NCBI GenBank assembly: GCA_964551975.1 | Contig: CAZKFI010000029.1 | Coordinates: 1-28,937 of the forward strand | Direction: 5' to 3' | Origin: REEB426 sp964551975 | Lineage (GTDB): Bacteria > Actinomycetota > Actinomycetes > S36-B12 | Length of the DNA: 28,937 nucleotides | Part shown: positions 14,515 to 22,211 of the stretch, in pieces | How positions within the stretch are numbered: position 1 is the stretch's first letter | Layout: each line of letters opens with the position of its first letter | Notes under the pieces: generated by a model | The model's input: only the letters and a program-made list of their open reading frames with translations | Databases searched by the model: none | What the model was told of the DNA's origin: nothing | Position numbers and translations under genes: made by a program

Positions 14515-15575
14515 CCGACGACCTCGCTGGGTTGGCCCCCAGCACCCGTGTTGTTCTAGCTGGGCGTCCGGCACGGGTGCCCGACGCTCCACTGAATACC
14601 CCGATTGTTCCGGCGTCCTCGTTTATCGCCGGTGGAGCGCTGGAGTACGCCCGCGAGGACGCTCCCAGTACGCACGCGCTCGAGGAAGCCATCGGTGACC
14701 TTGAGGGCGGACACACCCTGGTCTTCTCTTCGGGCATGGCCGCAGCCAATGCCGTTCTCGATCAGTTGCCGGTTGGGGCCGTGGTCGTTGCACCGGACCC
14801 CTGTTACACAGGAGTGTCCGCCCGGATCAACGAATTGCAGCAGGCAGGTCGACTTCAGGTGCGGCGCGTCGACGTCACGAACACGGACGAGGTCAGCTCC
14901 GCCTGCCAGGGAGCGGCCCTACTCTGGCTGGAATCGCCGACTAATCCGCTGCTTGAAGTCGCCGACCTAGCGGCATGCATTGAAGCCGCACGTGCTGCCG
15001 ATGCCAGGACTTTGGTCGACAACACCTTCGCAACCCCACTGCTACAGCAGCCGCTGGCCCTGGGCGCGGACTACGTCATGCACAGCGTGACCAAAGCCCT
15101 CTCCGGTCATTCAGACCTGCTGCTGGGTGCGGTGGTCTGTCGTACCGAGGAGAGTGCTCAGAAAGTTCAGTCACGCCGAGTGCTGATGGGCGCCTCACCG
15201 AGTGCATTCGATTGCTACCTCGCCCTACGCGGTCTTCGCACGCTCGTCGTTCGCATGGATCGGGCCTGCAATTCGGCTGCAGTCCTCGCCACTCGACTTC
15301 GCGACCACCCCGGGATAGCCCGCCTGCGCTACCCCGGATTCGGCACCATGCTGGCGATTGAACTCGGCAGCGTCGAGCGAGCAGATGCGCTCTGTGCCAA
15401 CACCCGCATCTGGGTGCACGCCACCAGCCTGGGAGGTGTCGAATCCCTACTGGAACGGCGGCGTCGCTGGCCGCTGGAAAGCACCCGTGTTCCCGAAGAC
15501 CTCGTACGCCTTTCGGTAGGCATCGAGGATGTCGAGGATCTCTGGGCGGACCTCAGCGCAGCCCTGCTGATCTGA
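14481..15575 (+). CDS. PLP-dependent transsulfuration-type enzyme (cystathionine gamma-synthase/lyase family)
   Basis: Up to 364 residues. Fold-type I PLP enzyme of Cys/Met metabolism. Signs: LNTPIVPASSFIAGG, ALEEAIGDLEGG, FSSGMAAANAVL (phosphate-binding loop), DPCYTGVSARI, WLESPTNPLLEVADL, LVDNTFATPLLQQPLALGADYVMHSVTK with the PLP-lysine in SVTKALSGHSD, and SLGGVESLLERR with the substrate arginine region near the end. Members make cystathionine from activated homoserine or split cystathionine; which one applies cannot be read here. It is short: between RLRYPG and FGTMLAIEL the usual loop of about 15-20 residues (LPxDPxHxxAxRQM type) is missing. The start is uncertain: GTG 14481 gives the longest protein, and TTG 14532 also leaves the conserved part intact. 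Confidence 0.88.
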   Translation: MLRVGHGLRRLTDDLAGLAPSTRVVLAGRPARVPDAPLNTPIVPASSFIAGGALEYAREDAPSTHALEEAIGDLEGGHTLVFSSGMAAANAVLDQLPVGAVVVAPDPCYTGVSARINELQQAGRLQVRRVDVTNTDEVSSACQGAALLWLESPTNPLLEVADLAACIEAARAADARTLVDNTFATPLLQQPLALGADYVMHSVTKALSGHSDLLLGAVVCRTEESAQKVQSRRVLMGASPSAFDCYLALRGLRTLVVRMDRACNSAAVLATRLRDHPGIARLRYPGFGTMLAIELGSVERADALCANTRIWVHATSLGGVESLLERRRRWPLESTRVPEDLVRLSVGIEDVEDLWADLSAALLI

Positions 15576-15588
15576 GCGGCGTACCGCT
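15575..15588. terminator. Weak hairpin between convergent PLP-enzyme gene and gpsA
   Basis: AGCGG, loop CGTA, CCGCT: a 5-bp stem directly after the PLP-enzyme stop and before the gpsA end on the other strand. No T run follows, so a terminator role is only a guess. Confidence 0.25.
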
Positions 15589-15599
15589 AGGGATCCTGA

Positions 15600-16610
15600 T
15601 CACGAATCTGCGATCACGCTCTCTCGCTTTGGGTCCCGCGACATGAACGCCGATGCCAGGGTGCGCGGCGACTTGCCACGATGCAACACCTCGACAACCT
15701 GTTCGGTGATCGGCATTTCTACATCATGGTCCTGCGCGAGTTTCAAGATCGGTTGACAACTCTTATATCCCTCGCAGGTCTGCTTGGTGGCCGCAATCGT
15801 CTGCTCCACGGTCAAACCCTGCCCGAGATTTTCACCGAAGGACCGATTTCGGGACAACGGTGACTGGCAGGTAGCGACGAGATCACCGACCCCGGCTAGG
15901 CCCTGGAAGGTGAGCGGGTCAGCACCAAGCGCCACACCAAGTCGAGCCATTTCGGCTAGTCCTCGGGTCATCAGTGAGGCCTGGGAGTTTTCACCCAAGC
16001 CCATACCGACGGCAATTCCGTTCGCCAGAGCGATCACGTTCTTCACGGCCCCGCCGACTTCGGTTCCGATGACGTCAACGGTGCGATACGGCCGGAAGTA
16101 GTCAGTTGTGCAGACTTCCTGCAGGGTGCAGGCAACCTCTTCGTCAATGCACGCGATCGTGGTCGCGGTCGGTTGACGTTCGGCGATCTCAGTTGCCAGA
16201 TTCGGTCCTGAGAGCACGGCGATACGCGCCGGGTCGATACCACCGACATCGGCGATGACCTCGCTCATGCGTCGCGTGGTGCCGAGTTCAATGCCCTTGA
16301 TGAGGCTGATGACGAATGCTGACGGGGGAATTTGCGAGCCCCACTGCTGCAGATTGGCTCGAAGTACCTGCGCCGGTACGGCGAGGACAACAAGATCCAC
16401 GTCCGCGAGGGCCTGCTCGGTCTGCGCGCTGGCGTGCACGGCATCGGGCAAGGCGATATCGGGGTGATAGACGGTGTTTCGATGTTGGTGGGTGATGGCA
16501 TCAGCCATGGACGGATCGCGGCACCAGATGGTTGCGCTGCTCCCGGCATCGGCGAGCACCATGGCAAAGGCAGTCCCCCACGCCCCACTGCCCATGACAG
16601 CGGCCTTCAT
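15600..16610 (-). CDS. gpsA: Glycerol-3-phosphate dehydrogenase [NAD(P)+]
   Basis: 336 residues. Reduces dihydroxyacetone phosphate to sn-glycerol-3-phosphate for phospholipids. The NAD(P) dinucleotide motif is VMGSGAWGTAFA (5-16). Later marks are VVLAVPAQVLR, ISLIKGIELGT, VLSGPNLATEIA and the catalytic KNVIALANGIAVGMGLGENSQASLMTR region, then FQGLAGVGDLVATC and NRSFGENLGQG, all typical of GpsA. A strong GGAGG lies 7 bases before the ATG at 16610. The start overlaps the plsC stop as ATGA, so the two steps G3P production and acylation are encoded in one transcript. Confidence 0.98.
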   Translation of the reverse strand: MKAAVMGSGAWGTAFAMVLADAGSSATIWCRDPSMADAITHQHRNTVYHPDIALPDAVHASAQTEQALADVDLVVLAVPAQVLRANLQQWGSQIPPSAFVISLIKGIELGTTRRMSEVIADVGGIDPARIAVLSGPNLATEIAERQPTATTIACIDEEVACTLQEVCTTDYFRPYRTVDVIGTEVGGAVKNVIALANGIAVGMGLGENSQASLMTRGLAEMARLGVALGADPLTFQGLAGVGDLVATCQSPLSRNRSFGENLGQGLTVEQTIAATKQTCEGYKSCQPILKLAQDHDVEMPITEQVVEVLHRGKSPRTLASAFMSRDPKRESVIADS

Positions 16611-17341
16611 GGGCGGTCCTCCTTGCGGTGGTAGCGGAAGCGCTCGGCGGGTGGGGGAATTTGACGAACGTTGGCCAGCAGGGCCGTAATGGCATCGAGC
16701 AAGCGGTCCGTGGCAATACGCAGCGTATTGGTATCCATCGGCTTGCCCATCAGATCGGACAGATCCACGGGGGGTCCGAAGGCCACGTGCATGGTCTTAC
16801 GAGGCAGGATCCGGAACTCCTTGCGGTAGGGGCCTATGACCTCCTGCGGACCCCACATGGCTGCCGGGATGAGCGGTGCGCCGGTGGCCAATGCGATGCG
16901 CGCCGCACCCGTCTTCCCATCCATCGGCCACAGCCCCGGGTCACGGGTGATGGTGCCTTCCGGGTAGACCACCACGCACTCACCCTGCTGCACCGCGGTG
17001 ACGGCATCACGCACCGCATGGATTGCCTCCGCCGTCTCGCGATACACCTTGATCTGTCCGGCGCTGGTGATCACCGCCCCGACGAACGGAACTCGAAAAA
17101 CAGATTCCTTGCCAAGGAAGCGTGGTGGTCGATCGTTGTTCCATAGCGCGAGGGCGATGGCCAGCGGATCGAACCAGGACAGGTGGTTTGTCGCGACAAT
17201 AATGCCGCCCGGTGATGTCTCCAGGTACTGCGTTCCGCGCCAATCACGCTTGGTGAGCAGCATCATCAGCGGCCAGAGGATGAACACGGCAAGGCGAAAA
17301 CCCCAACCCAGGGGTCGACGCCGCCGAATGTTCAGGACCAT
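16607..17341 (-). CDS. plsC: 1-acyl-sn-glycerol-3-phosphate acyltransferase (PlsC family)
   Basis: 244 residues. Membrane-associated acyltransferase that makes phosphatidic acid from lysophosphatidate or a related substrate. A hydrophobic N-terminal helix (about 13-30) is preceded by Arg-rich residues. Block I NHLSWFDPL (HX4D catalytic pair, about 52-60), a middle KESVFRVPFVGAVI with IKVYR, and block III VVYPEGTITRD are clear; block IV is APLIPAAMWG. The ATG at 17341 is 6 bases after a minus-strand TAGTCT and lacks a ribosome binding site, so the gene is probably leaderless. It is translationally coupled to gpsA (ATGA). The exact acyl acceptor cannot be decided from sequence. Confidence 0.92.
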   Translation of the reverse strand: MVLNIRRRRPLGWGFRLAVFILWPLMMLLTKRDWRGTQYLETSPGGIIVATNHLSWFDPLAIALALWNNDRPPRFLGKESVFRVPFVGAVITSAGQIKVYRETAEAIHAVRDAVTAVQQGECVVVYPEGTITRDPGLWPMDGKTGAARIALATGAPLIPAAMWGPQEVIGPYRKEFRILPRKTMHVAFGPPVDLSDLMGKPMDTNTLRIATDRLLDAITALLANVRQIPPPAERFRYHRKEDRP

Positions 17342-17391
17342 CTAGGCAGACTAGTGCGGGGGCCAACAGGTCACGCAGTAACGTGCGGAAC
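17342..17391. promoter_or_regulatory. Divergent leaderless promoters of plsC and cofC
   Basis: Minus-strand TAGTCT (bases 17348-17353) stands 6 bases before the plsC ATG. Plus-strand TAACGT (17379-17384) stands 7 bases before the cofC ATG at 17392. Both genes lack Shine-Dalgarno sequences. The intergenic space is only 50 bases. Confidence 0.5.
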
Positions 17392-18282
17392 ATGCCCGGC
17401 ACATCGACCACTCATGTCTGGTCGGTCATTGTGCCTGTCAAACTCCTTGCCGACGCAAAGAGCCGGCTACATGTCGATCACGGCCGTGCCGAGCTTGCCC
17501 TGGCTTTCTTCAGCGACGTCCTCACTGCCGTGCGTGCAGCGCAGGACGTTGCGCAGGTCATCGTGGTCGGCGATGAACCCGCAGTTCACGACATGGTCCA
17601 GCGCAGTGCCGATACTCGGGTCCACCTGCTGCCGCAGGGCGAAACACCAGGACTCAACCCAGCAATCAGGCACGCCGCCTCGCAACTGCCGCCTCATTCG
17701 CCGGTCGCCGTCATTGCCTCGGACCTACCCTGCCTAGACGGAGCGACGGTATCGATGGTGCTGCAACAGGCATCTGCCTACCCGCGGGCATTTGTCACCG
17801 ATGCCCAAGGCATCGGCACGACGATGATCTTCCAGAAGGACGGCTCATCGCTAGAACCAGCCTTTGGGACACGTTCGCGAGCGCGACATCGTCAACTGGG
17901 CTACCTGGAGTTACCGGCCGAAGCGCGCTACCGCGAGGACGACACCGCGCGACAGCGCTGGGCACGCGCTCGCCGCGACGTCGATACCGCCGTCGACCTA
18001 TGGGATGCCGCACGTATCGGGGTGGGTCCAGCGACGGCGATGATCCTGCGTGATGCGACCGGCGACGCGGCTCAGCTCCTGCTCACTGCCGGCAACACGA
18101 CCAGCGACGGTGGCATCGAGGCGTTGACTGAAGACGGTATGCACCTGGTCATTCCCCGTGACGTGCTCGCCTCATCACCCTTTCGACACCTGCGACCCGG
18201 TCAGCGCGTCCTCGCCGAGGTCCACGACGGGCTGGTTGTCCGCATTGGCCTCACCGCGCAACTACTGGCCGGCCCCGGGTAG
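17392..18282 (+). CDS. cofC: CofC/FbiD-type phospholactate guanylyltransferase with extra C-terminal domain
   Basis: 296 residues; the family is usually about 210-220. CofC/FbiD activates 2-phospholactate or phosphoenolpyruvate with GTP for coenzyme F420 synthesis. The guanylyltransferase part (about 1-220) has SVIVPVKLLADAKSRL, PQGETPGLNPAIRHAA, VAVIASDLPCLDG, FVTDAQGIGTTMIF, PAFGTRSRARH, a DVDTAVDL motif, and ends GVGPATAMI. The remaining ~75 residues are an addition: GGIEALTEDGMHLVIPRD, then FRHLRPGQRVLAEV and DGLVVRIGL, which looks like a cold-shock/S1-type OB fold. The start is the ATG at 17392, 7 bases after TAACGT; an in-frame GTG at 17383 lies in that -10 box and is unlikely. It is convergent with leuD, with a 5-base gap. 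Confidence 0.87.
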   Translation: MPGTSTTHVWSVIVPVKLLADAKSRLHVDHGRAELALAFFSDVLTAVRAAQDVAQVIVVGDEPAVHDMVQRSADTRVHLLPQGETPGLNPAIRHAASQLPPHSPVAVIASDLPCLDGATVSMVLQQASAYPRAFVTDAQGIGTTMIFQKDGSSLEPAFGTRSRARHRQLGYLELPAEARYREDDTARQRWARARRDVDTAVDLWDAARIGVGPATAMILRDATGDAAQLLLTAGNTTSDGGIEALTEDGMHLVIPRDVLASSPFRHLRPGQRVLAEVHDGLVVRIGLTAQLLAGPG

Positions 18283-18287
18283 GAGAG

Positions 18288-18875
18288 TTACTCAGTTACT
18301 GGAAGGTAGGCCGGCCGCCGCGCTTCGAAAGCCGAGATGGCATCGACATGCTGCAGCGTGATGCCGATGTCGTCCAGTCCCTCCATCAACCGCCAACGCA
18401 CGTAATCGTCGACTTCGAAGGTTGCCACGAGCTCACCTGCACGAATCTGGCGTTCCGCCAAGTCCACGGTCACCGCCAGGCTTGGGTCGGCTTCGACGAG
18501 GGCCCACAGCTGCTCGATGACGCTCTGATCGACCTGCGCCGTCAACAGACCACCCTTGCCGGAGTTGCCACGGAAGATGTCCGCGAACCGAGATGACAGG
18601 ACGACCTTGAATCCGTAGTCCTGCAGCGCCCACACTGCATGCTCACGTGAGGAACCCGTACCGAAGTCGGGGCCGGCGATCAAGATCGTCGCGCCCTGAT
18701 AGGCGGGTTGATTCAGCACAAACTCCGGGTCCTTGCGCCAGGCAACGAAGAGGCCGTCCTCGAACCCGTGGCGGGTAATGCGCTTCAAATACTCCGCAGG
18801 GATGATCTGATCGGTATCGACGTTGCTCCGCCGCAGCGGAACCGCAGTGCCCGTGTGTTCAACGAAAGCCTCCAT
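18288..18875 (-). CDS. leuD: 3-isopropylmalate dehydratase small subunit
   Basis: 195 residues. With LeuC it isomerises 2- to 3-isopropylmalate in leucine synthesis, and citramalate to methylmalate in the pyruvate route to isoleucine. Marks: RRSNVDTDQIIPAEYLKRI, GFEDGLFVAWR, ILIAGPDFGTGSSREHAVWAL (substrate-binding loop) and SSRFADIFRGNSGKGGLLTA. The start ATG at 18875 has an AGGAC site 6 bases upstream that overlaps the leuC stop codon; the two genes are 6 bases apart, so they are co-translated. Size is normal. Confidence 0.98.
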   Translation of the reverse strand: MEAFVEHTGTAVPLRRSNVDTDQIIPAEYLKRITRHGFEDGLFVAWRKDPEFVLNQPAYQGATILIAGPDFGTGSSREHAVWALQDYGFKVVLSSRFADIFRGNSGKGGLLTAQVDQSVIEQLWALVEADPSLAVTVDLAERQIRAGELVATFEVDDYVRWRLMEGLDDIGITLQHVDAISAFEARRPAYLPVTE

Positions 18876-18881
18876 GGCGTC

Positions 18882-20285
18882 CTACCCTTCCAAGTCTGCA
18901 GGGGAAGCGAAGCGACCGCGGACCGCGGTAGCCGCAGCAACGGCCGGTGACACGAGGTGTGTTCGACCACCGGGACCCTGACGTCCTTCGAAATTTCGGT
19001 TCGAGGTCGACGCACTGCGCTCACCCGGGGTGAGCTTGTCGGGATTCATGCCCAGGCACATTGAGCAGCCGGCTCCCCGCCATTCGGCCCCGGCCTGGGT
19101 AAAGATGTCATTCAATCCCTCAGACTCCGCCTGCAGGCGAACGCGCACCGAGCCGGGGACCACGAGCATCCGCACCGAGTCAGCGACCTTGCGACCGCGC
19201 AGGATGTCGGCTGCCACGCGTAGGTCTTCGATTCGTCCGTTGGTGCAGGACCCGAGGAAGACGGTGTCGACCGGAATCTCCCGCATGGGAGTCCCAGCCT
19301 CCAGGCCCATATAGGTGAGGGCACTTTCGATTGCGACCCGATCCACTTCGTCGACCGCATCCTCCGGCGACGGCACAGTGGCCGACAGCGGAACTCCCTG
19401 GCCCGGGTTCGTACCCCAGGTGACGAATGGGCTCAGGGTTGCGGCTTCCAGGGTCACTTCCTTGTCGAAGACCGCGTCCGAATCGGTATGCAACTGCCGC
19501 CACGCGGCCACCGCTGCATCCCACTCTTCTCCCGCCGGGGCGTGTGGTCGGCCCTTCAGGTACTCGAAGGTCGTTTCATCCGGCGCAATCATTCCGGCAC
19601 GGGCGCCTGCCTCGATGGACATATTGCAGATCGTCATGCGACCTTCCATGGACAGGCCCCGAATGGCCGAGCCCCGGTACTCCAGCACGTAGCCCTGTCC
19701 ACCACCGGTCCCGATCTTGGCGATCACGGCCAGGATGACGTCCTTGGCGCTCACACCCGGGGGTAGTTCCCCGTCAACGTTGATGGCCATCGTCTTGAAG
19801 GGCTTCAGCGGCAGCGTCTGCGTGGCCAGCACGTGCTCGACCTCGCTGGTGCCGATTCCGAATGCCAGTGCGCCGAATGCGCCGTGGGTGGAGGTGTGCG
19901 AGTCACCACACACCACGGTCATTCCAGGCTGTGTCAAACCCAACTGCGGTCCGACGACGTGCACGATCCCCTGCTCTGCGTTACCGAGTGAGTAGATCGG
20001 TACACCGAATTCGGCACAGTTCTTTCGCAGCGCCTCCACCTGCGCACGGGAGATCGGGTCGGCGATCGGCTTGTCAACGTCGAGGGTCGGCACGTTGTGA
20101 TCCTCAGTTGCCAGCGTCAAGTCCGGCCTGCGTACGGGACGACCTGTTGCACGCAGGCCGTCAAAAGCCTGTGGGCTGGTCACCTCGTGAATGAGGTGCA
20201 GGTCTATGTAAAGGAGATCTGGTTCGCCTTCGGCGTGACGCACCACATGCGATGCCCAAACCTTCTCCGCCAGCGTCTTACCCAC
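18882..20285 (-). CDS. leuC: 3-isopropylmalate dehydratase large subunit
   Basis: 467 residues, an aconitase-type [4Fe-4S] dehydratase. It begins GKTLAEKVWASHVV, and has LLYIDLHLIHEVTSPQAFDGLR, ATEDHNVPT, VVCGDSHTSTHGAFGALAFGIG, and the cluster-binding cysteines in FLGSCTNGR and GCSMCLGMNPD. The start is the GTG at 20285, 5 bases after AGGAG. The frame remains open to 20450 and could add 55 residues, including an in-frame GTG at 20378. That part lacks family similarity and runs into the tRNA terminator, so it is not included. On the minus strand leuC follows tRNA-Glu. The IclR-type regulator commonly divergent from leuCD in actinobacteria is not here. A minus-strand TACGAT near 20379-20384 may be its -10. 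Confidence 0.97.
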   Translation of the reverse strand: MGKTLAEKVWASHVVRHAEGEPDLLYIDLHLIHEVTSPQAFDGLRATGRPVRRPDLTLATEDHNVPTLDVDKPIADPISRAQVEALRKNCAEFGVPIYSLGNAEQGIVHVVGPQLGLTQPGMTVVCGDSHTSTHGAFGALAFGIGTSEVEHVLATQTLPLKPFKTMAINVDGELPPGVSAKDVILAVIAKIGTGGGQGYVLEYRGSAIRGLSMEGRMTICNMSIEAGARAGMIAPDETTFEYLKGRPHAPAGEEWDAAVAAWRQLHTDSDAVFDKEVTLEAATLSPFVTWGTNPGQGVPLSATVPSPEDAVDEVDRVAIESALTYMGLEAGTPMREIPVDTVFLGSCTNGRIEDLRVAADILRGRKVADSVRMLVVPGSVRVRLQAESEGLNDIFTQAGAEWRGAGCSMCLGMNPDKLTPGERSASTSNRNFEGRQGPGGRTHLVSPAVAAATAVRGRFASPADLEG

Positions 20286-20412
20286 AGCGACTCCTGTCCT
20301 TGCATTCCGCGGATCCTGAGCAATGAATCGGAGCGACCCCTGCCCGCGTTTCCGTAGCCAATCGATGTTGGTCGTCACATCGTAGGCCGGTCGTGACGGC
20401 TCCAAGACGGCA

Positions 20413-20444
20413 GCAGGGGCCCTGCGTAACCGCAGAGCCCCTGC
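20413..20444 (-). terminator. 14-bp hairpin after tRNA-Glu, probable terminator
   Basis: A 14-base GC-rich arm (20413-20426), loop TAAC and its partner (20431-20444) pair fully except for one G-U wobble on the minus-strand RNA. It begins 8 bases after the 3' end of tRNA-Glu. The following minus-strand bases TGCCGTCTTGG have only a weak T content. Best read as the end of the tRNA transcript before leuC. Confidence 0.6.
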
Positions 20445-20451
20445 TCTCAAG

Positions 20452-20524
20452 TAGCCCCGACGGGATTCGAACCCGCGCTACCGCCTTGAGAGGGCGGCGT
20501 GCTAGGCCACTACACAACGGGGCC
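20452..20524 (-). tRNA. tRNA-Glu (CUC)
   Basis: 73 bases folding into a cloverleaf: acceptor GGCCCCG against CGGGGCU (a G1-U72 wobble at the end), D arm, anticodon stem CCGCC/GGCGG with loop CUCUCAA and anticodon CUC, and T arm GCGGG-UUCGAAU-CCCGU. Discriminator A; CCA is not encoded. It lies between tRNA-Gln and leuC. Confidence 0.95.
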
Positions 20525-20579
20525 ACGAACTGATACTCGCGTCATCGTCCACGCGGGCGGCGTGCACACACGAGCATCG

Positions 20580-20651
20580 CTGGGGTACCAGGACTCGAAC
20601 CTAGACTAACTGAACCAGAATCAGCTGGGCTGCCAATTACCCCATACCCCA
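20580..20651 (-). tRNA. tRNA-Gln (CUG)
   Basis: 72 bases: acceptor UGGGGUA with UACCCCA, giving the U1-A72 pair; anticodon stem GCUGA/UCAGU with loop UUCUGGU and anticodon CUG; T arm CUAGG-UUCGAGU-CCUGG; discriminator G. CCA is not encoded. U1-A72 is the element GatCAB uses to select tRNA-Gln for transamidation (established for bacterial GatCAB). It sits directly downstream of gltX. Confidence 0.95.
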
Positions 20652-20657
20652 GGGTTG

Positions 20658-20693
20658 TCAGCCGGTGACAATCATCTGACGGCTACCGGCTGA
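20658..20693 (-). terminator. 9-bp inverted repeat between gltX and tRNA-Gln
   Basis: TCAGCCGGT (20658-20666) and ACCGGCTGA (20685-20693) are perfect arms around an 18-base loop. It may end gltX transcription or lie in the leader of the tRNA transcript: a minus-strand TATACT (20702-20707) just upstream is a good -10 and would start RNA about where the hairpin begins. No T run follows. Confidence 0.4.
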
Positions 20694-20710
20694 TCGCGAT
20701 GAGTATAGGC

Positions 20711-22201
20711 CTAGGCCGTGGCTGCGGCTAAACGCCTCAGCGTCTCCGGCTGGCCCAGGATCTCCAGGGATTCAAAGAGCGGGGGTGACACCCGCCGGCC
20801 CGTGACCGCAATGCGGATCGGGGTGAAGGCCACCTTTGGCTTCAAGCCCATGTCCTCGATCAAGCAGGCACGTAGGGCCGATTCGATGCTGGCGGTCGAC
20901 CACTGCGCCAGGTCGCTCAACGATCGGTGGGCTGCGGCCAGCGCAGCAGACCCGTCGACCAACAGTTGCGCGTCAGCCTCGGCGACTTCACCGGCGGCAA
21001 AAGCCTCAGGAGACAGCAGCAGGAAGCGCAGCAGTTCGGCGGCTTGGCCCAGGGTGTCCATGCGCTCCTGGATAAGTGGAGTGGCCGCGGCCAGGACATG
21101 CAGTTGGTCGGGTGTGGGGGGGCTGGACACCAGGTCGTCCTGCTGCAGGTAGGGCAGGAGTCGCTCGATCAGCTCTTCGGTTGGCAGGGCTCGAATCCAG
21201 TCAGCGTTGATGGCTGTGCACTTGCGCAGATCGAAGCGAGCGGGATTTTCACTGACCCGATCCAGAGTGAAGGCTTGCGCCATCTGTTCCTTGCTAAAGA
21301 ACTCTTGATCATTGCCCATGGACCAGCCCAGCAGTCCCAGGTAGTTCAGGAGACCCTCCGGCAGATAGCCCTCCTGCCGATACATGGCCAGGGAAGACTC
21401 CGGGTCACGCTTGGAAAGCTTCTTGTTGCCCTCTCCCATCACGTACGGCAGGTGACCGAACTGCGGCATAGGTGCCTGCGTGAATCCGATGGCGTCCATC
21501 GCTGCGTAGAGCGCCATCTGTCGGGGCGTGCTGGAGAGCAGGTCCTCGCCGCGCAAGACATGGGTGATCCGCATTGCGGCATCATCAACGGGGTTGACGA
21601 GGGTATAGAGGGGCTCGCCATTAGCGCGAACCAGAACGTAATCAGGAACATTCTCGGCTTGAAAAGTGATGGGCCCACGAACCAGGTCATTCCAGGTGAA
21701 GTCAGTACCTGGCATTCGAAGCCGAAGCGCCGCCTGACGTCCAGAGGTGCGGAATGCGTCGCGCTGCTCTTCGGTCAGTTCACGGCAGGTCCCCGGATAT
21801 CCGGGCGTTTGACCTGAGGCCATCGCCTGCTCGCGTGCCGTGGAGAGTTCCTCAGCGGTGCAGAAGCACTCGTAGGCGTAGCCGGCATCGCGCAGCCGTG
21901 CGGCAACATCGGCATAAAGACCGAGGCGCTCCGATTGTCGGTAGGGCCCATAGGGCCCTTCCACAATCGGTCCCTCATCCCAGTCCAGACCCATCCAGTT
22001 CAGCGCTTCTAGAAGGGCTAGGTAGGACTCCTCGGAGTCCCGCGCCGAATCAGTGTCCTCAATGCGAAAGACGAAAACACCACCGGTATGCCTGGCATAG
22101 GCCCAGTTGAACAGCGCCGTGCGCAGCATTCCCACATGTGGGTTTCCGGTTGGCGAAGGGCAGAAACGTACCCTCACCTGCTGCGCATCGTGACTCGTCA
22201 T
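20711..22201 (-). CDS. gltX: Glutamyl-tRNA synthetase
   Basis: 496 residues. Charges tRNA-Glu and, in bacteria without GlnRS, also tRNA-Gln. The class I HIGH motif appears as SPTGNPHVGMLRTALFNW (about 16-33); FRIEDTD follows. ARDSEESYLALLEAL, VPDYVLVRANGEPLYTLVNPVDDAAM and the KMSKS counterpart GNKKLSKRD are present. The start is the ATG at 22201; the frame upstream of it belongs to the FAH gene region. No Shine-Dalgarno is seen, while GAGAAT lies 6 bases before the ATG, a weak -10 at leaderless spacing. The gap to the FAH gene is 10 bases. The tRNA genes it serves follow directly. Whether it is discriminating cannot be read safely, but the neighbours favour a non-discriminating enzyme. Confidence 0.97.
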   Translation of the reverse strand: MTSHDAQQVRVRFCPSPTGNPHVGMLRTALFNWAYARHTGGVFVFRIEDTDSARDSEESYLALLEALNWMGLDWDEGPIVEGPYGPYRQSERLGLYADVAARLRDAGYAYECFCTAEELSTAREQAMASGQTPGYPGTCRELTEEQRDAFRTSGRQAALRLRMPGTDFTWNDLVRGPITFQAENVPDYVLVRANGEPLYTLVNPVDDAAMRITHVLRGEDLLSSTPRQMALYAAMDAIGFTQAPMPQFGHLPYVMGEGNKKLSKRDPESSLAMYRQEGYLPEGLLNYLGLLGWSMGNDQEFFSKEQMAQAFTLDRVSENPARFDLRKCTAINADWIRALPTEELIERLLPYLQQDDLVSSPPTPDQLHVLAAATPLIQERMDTLGQAAELLRFLLLSPEAFAAGEVAEADAQLLVDGSAALAAAHRSLSDLAQWSTASIESALRACLIEDMGLKPKVAFTPIRIAVTGRRVSPPLFESLEILGQPETLRRLAAATA

Positions 22202-22211
22202 AGGAGCATTC

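Noticed and set aside
20286..20412. Leucine-rich leader peptide or T-box before leuC
   Set aside because: The only short frame there is not leucine-rich and no T-box sequence or second terminator next to leuC was found.
20286..20450. In-frame extension of leuC by up to 55 codons
   Set aside because: No LeuC similarity; contains part of the tRNA-Glu terminator; AGGAG at proper distance marks the GTG at 20285.
20927..21817. Long plus-strand frame of 296 codons
   Set aside because: Lies antisense within gltX in a high-GC shadow frame; no start signal or family motif.
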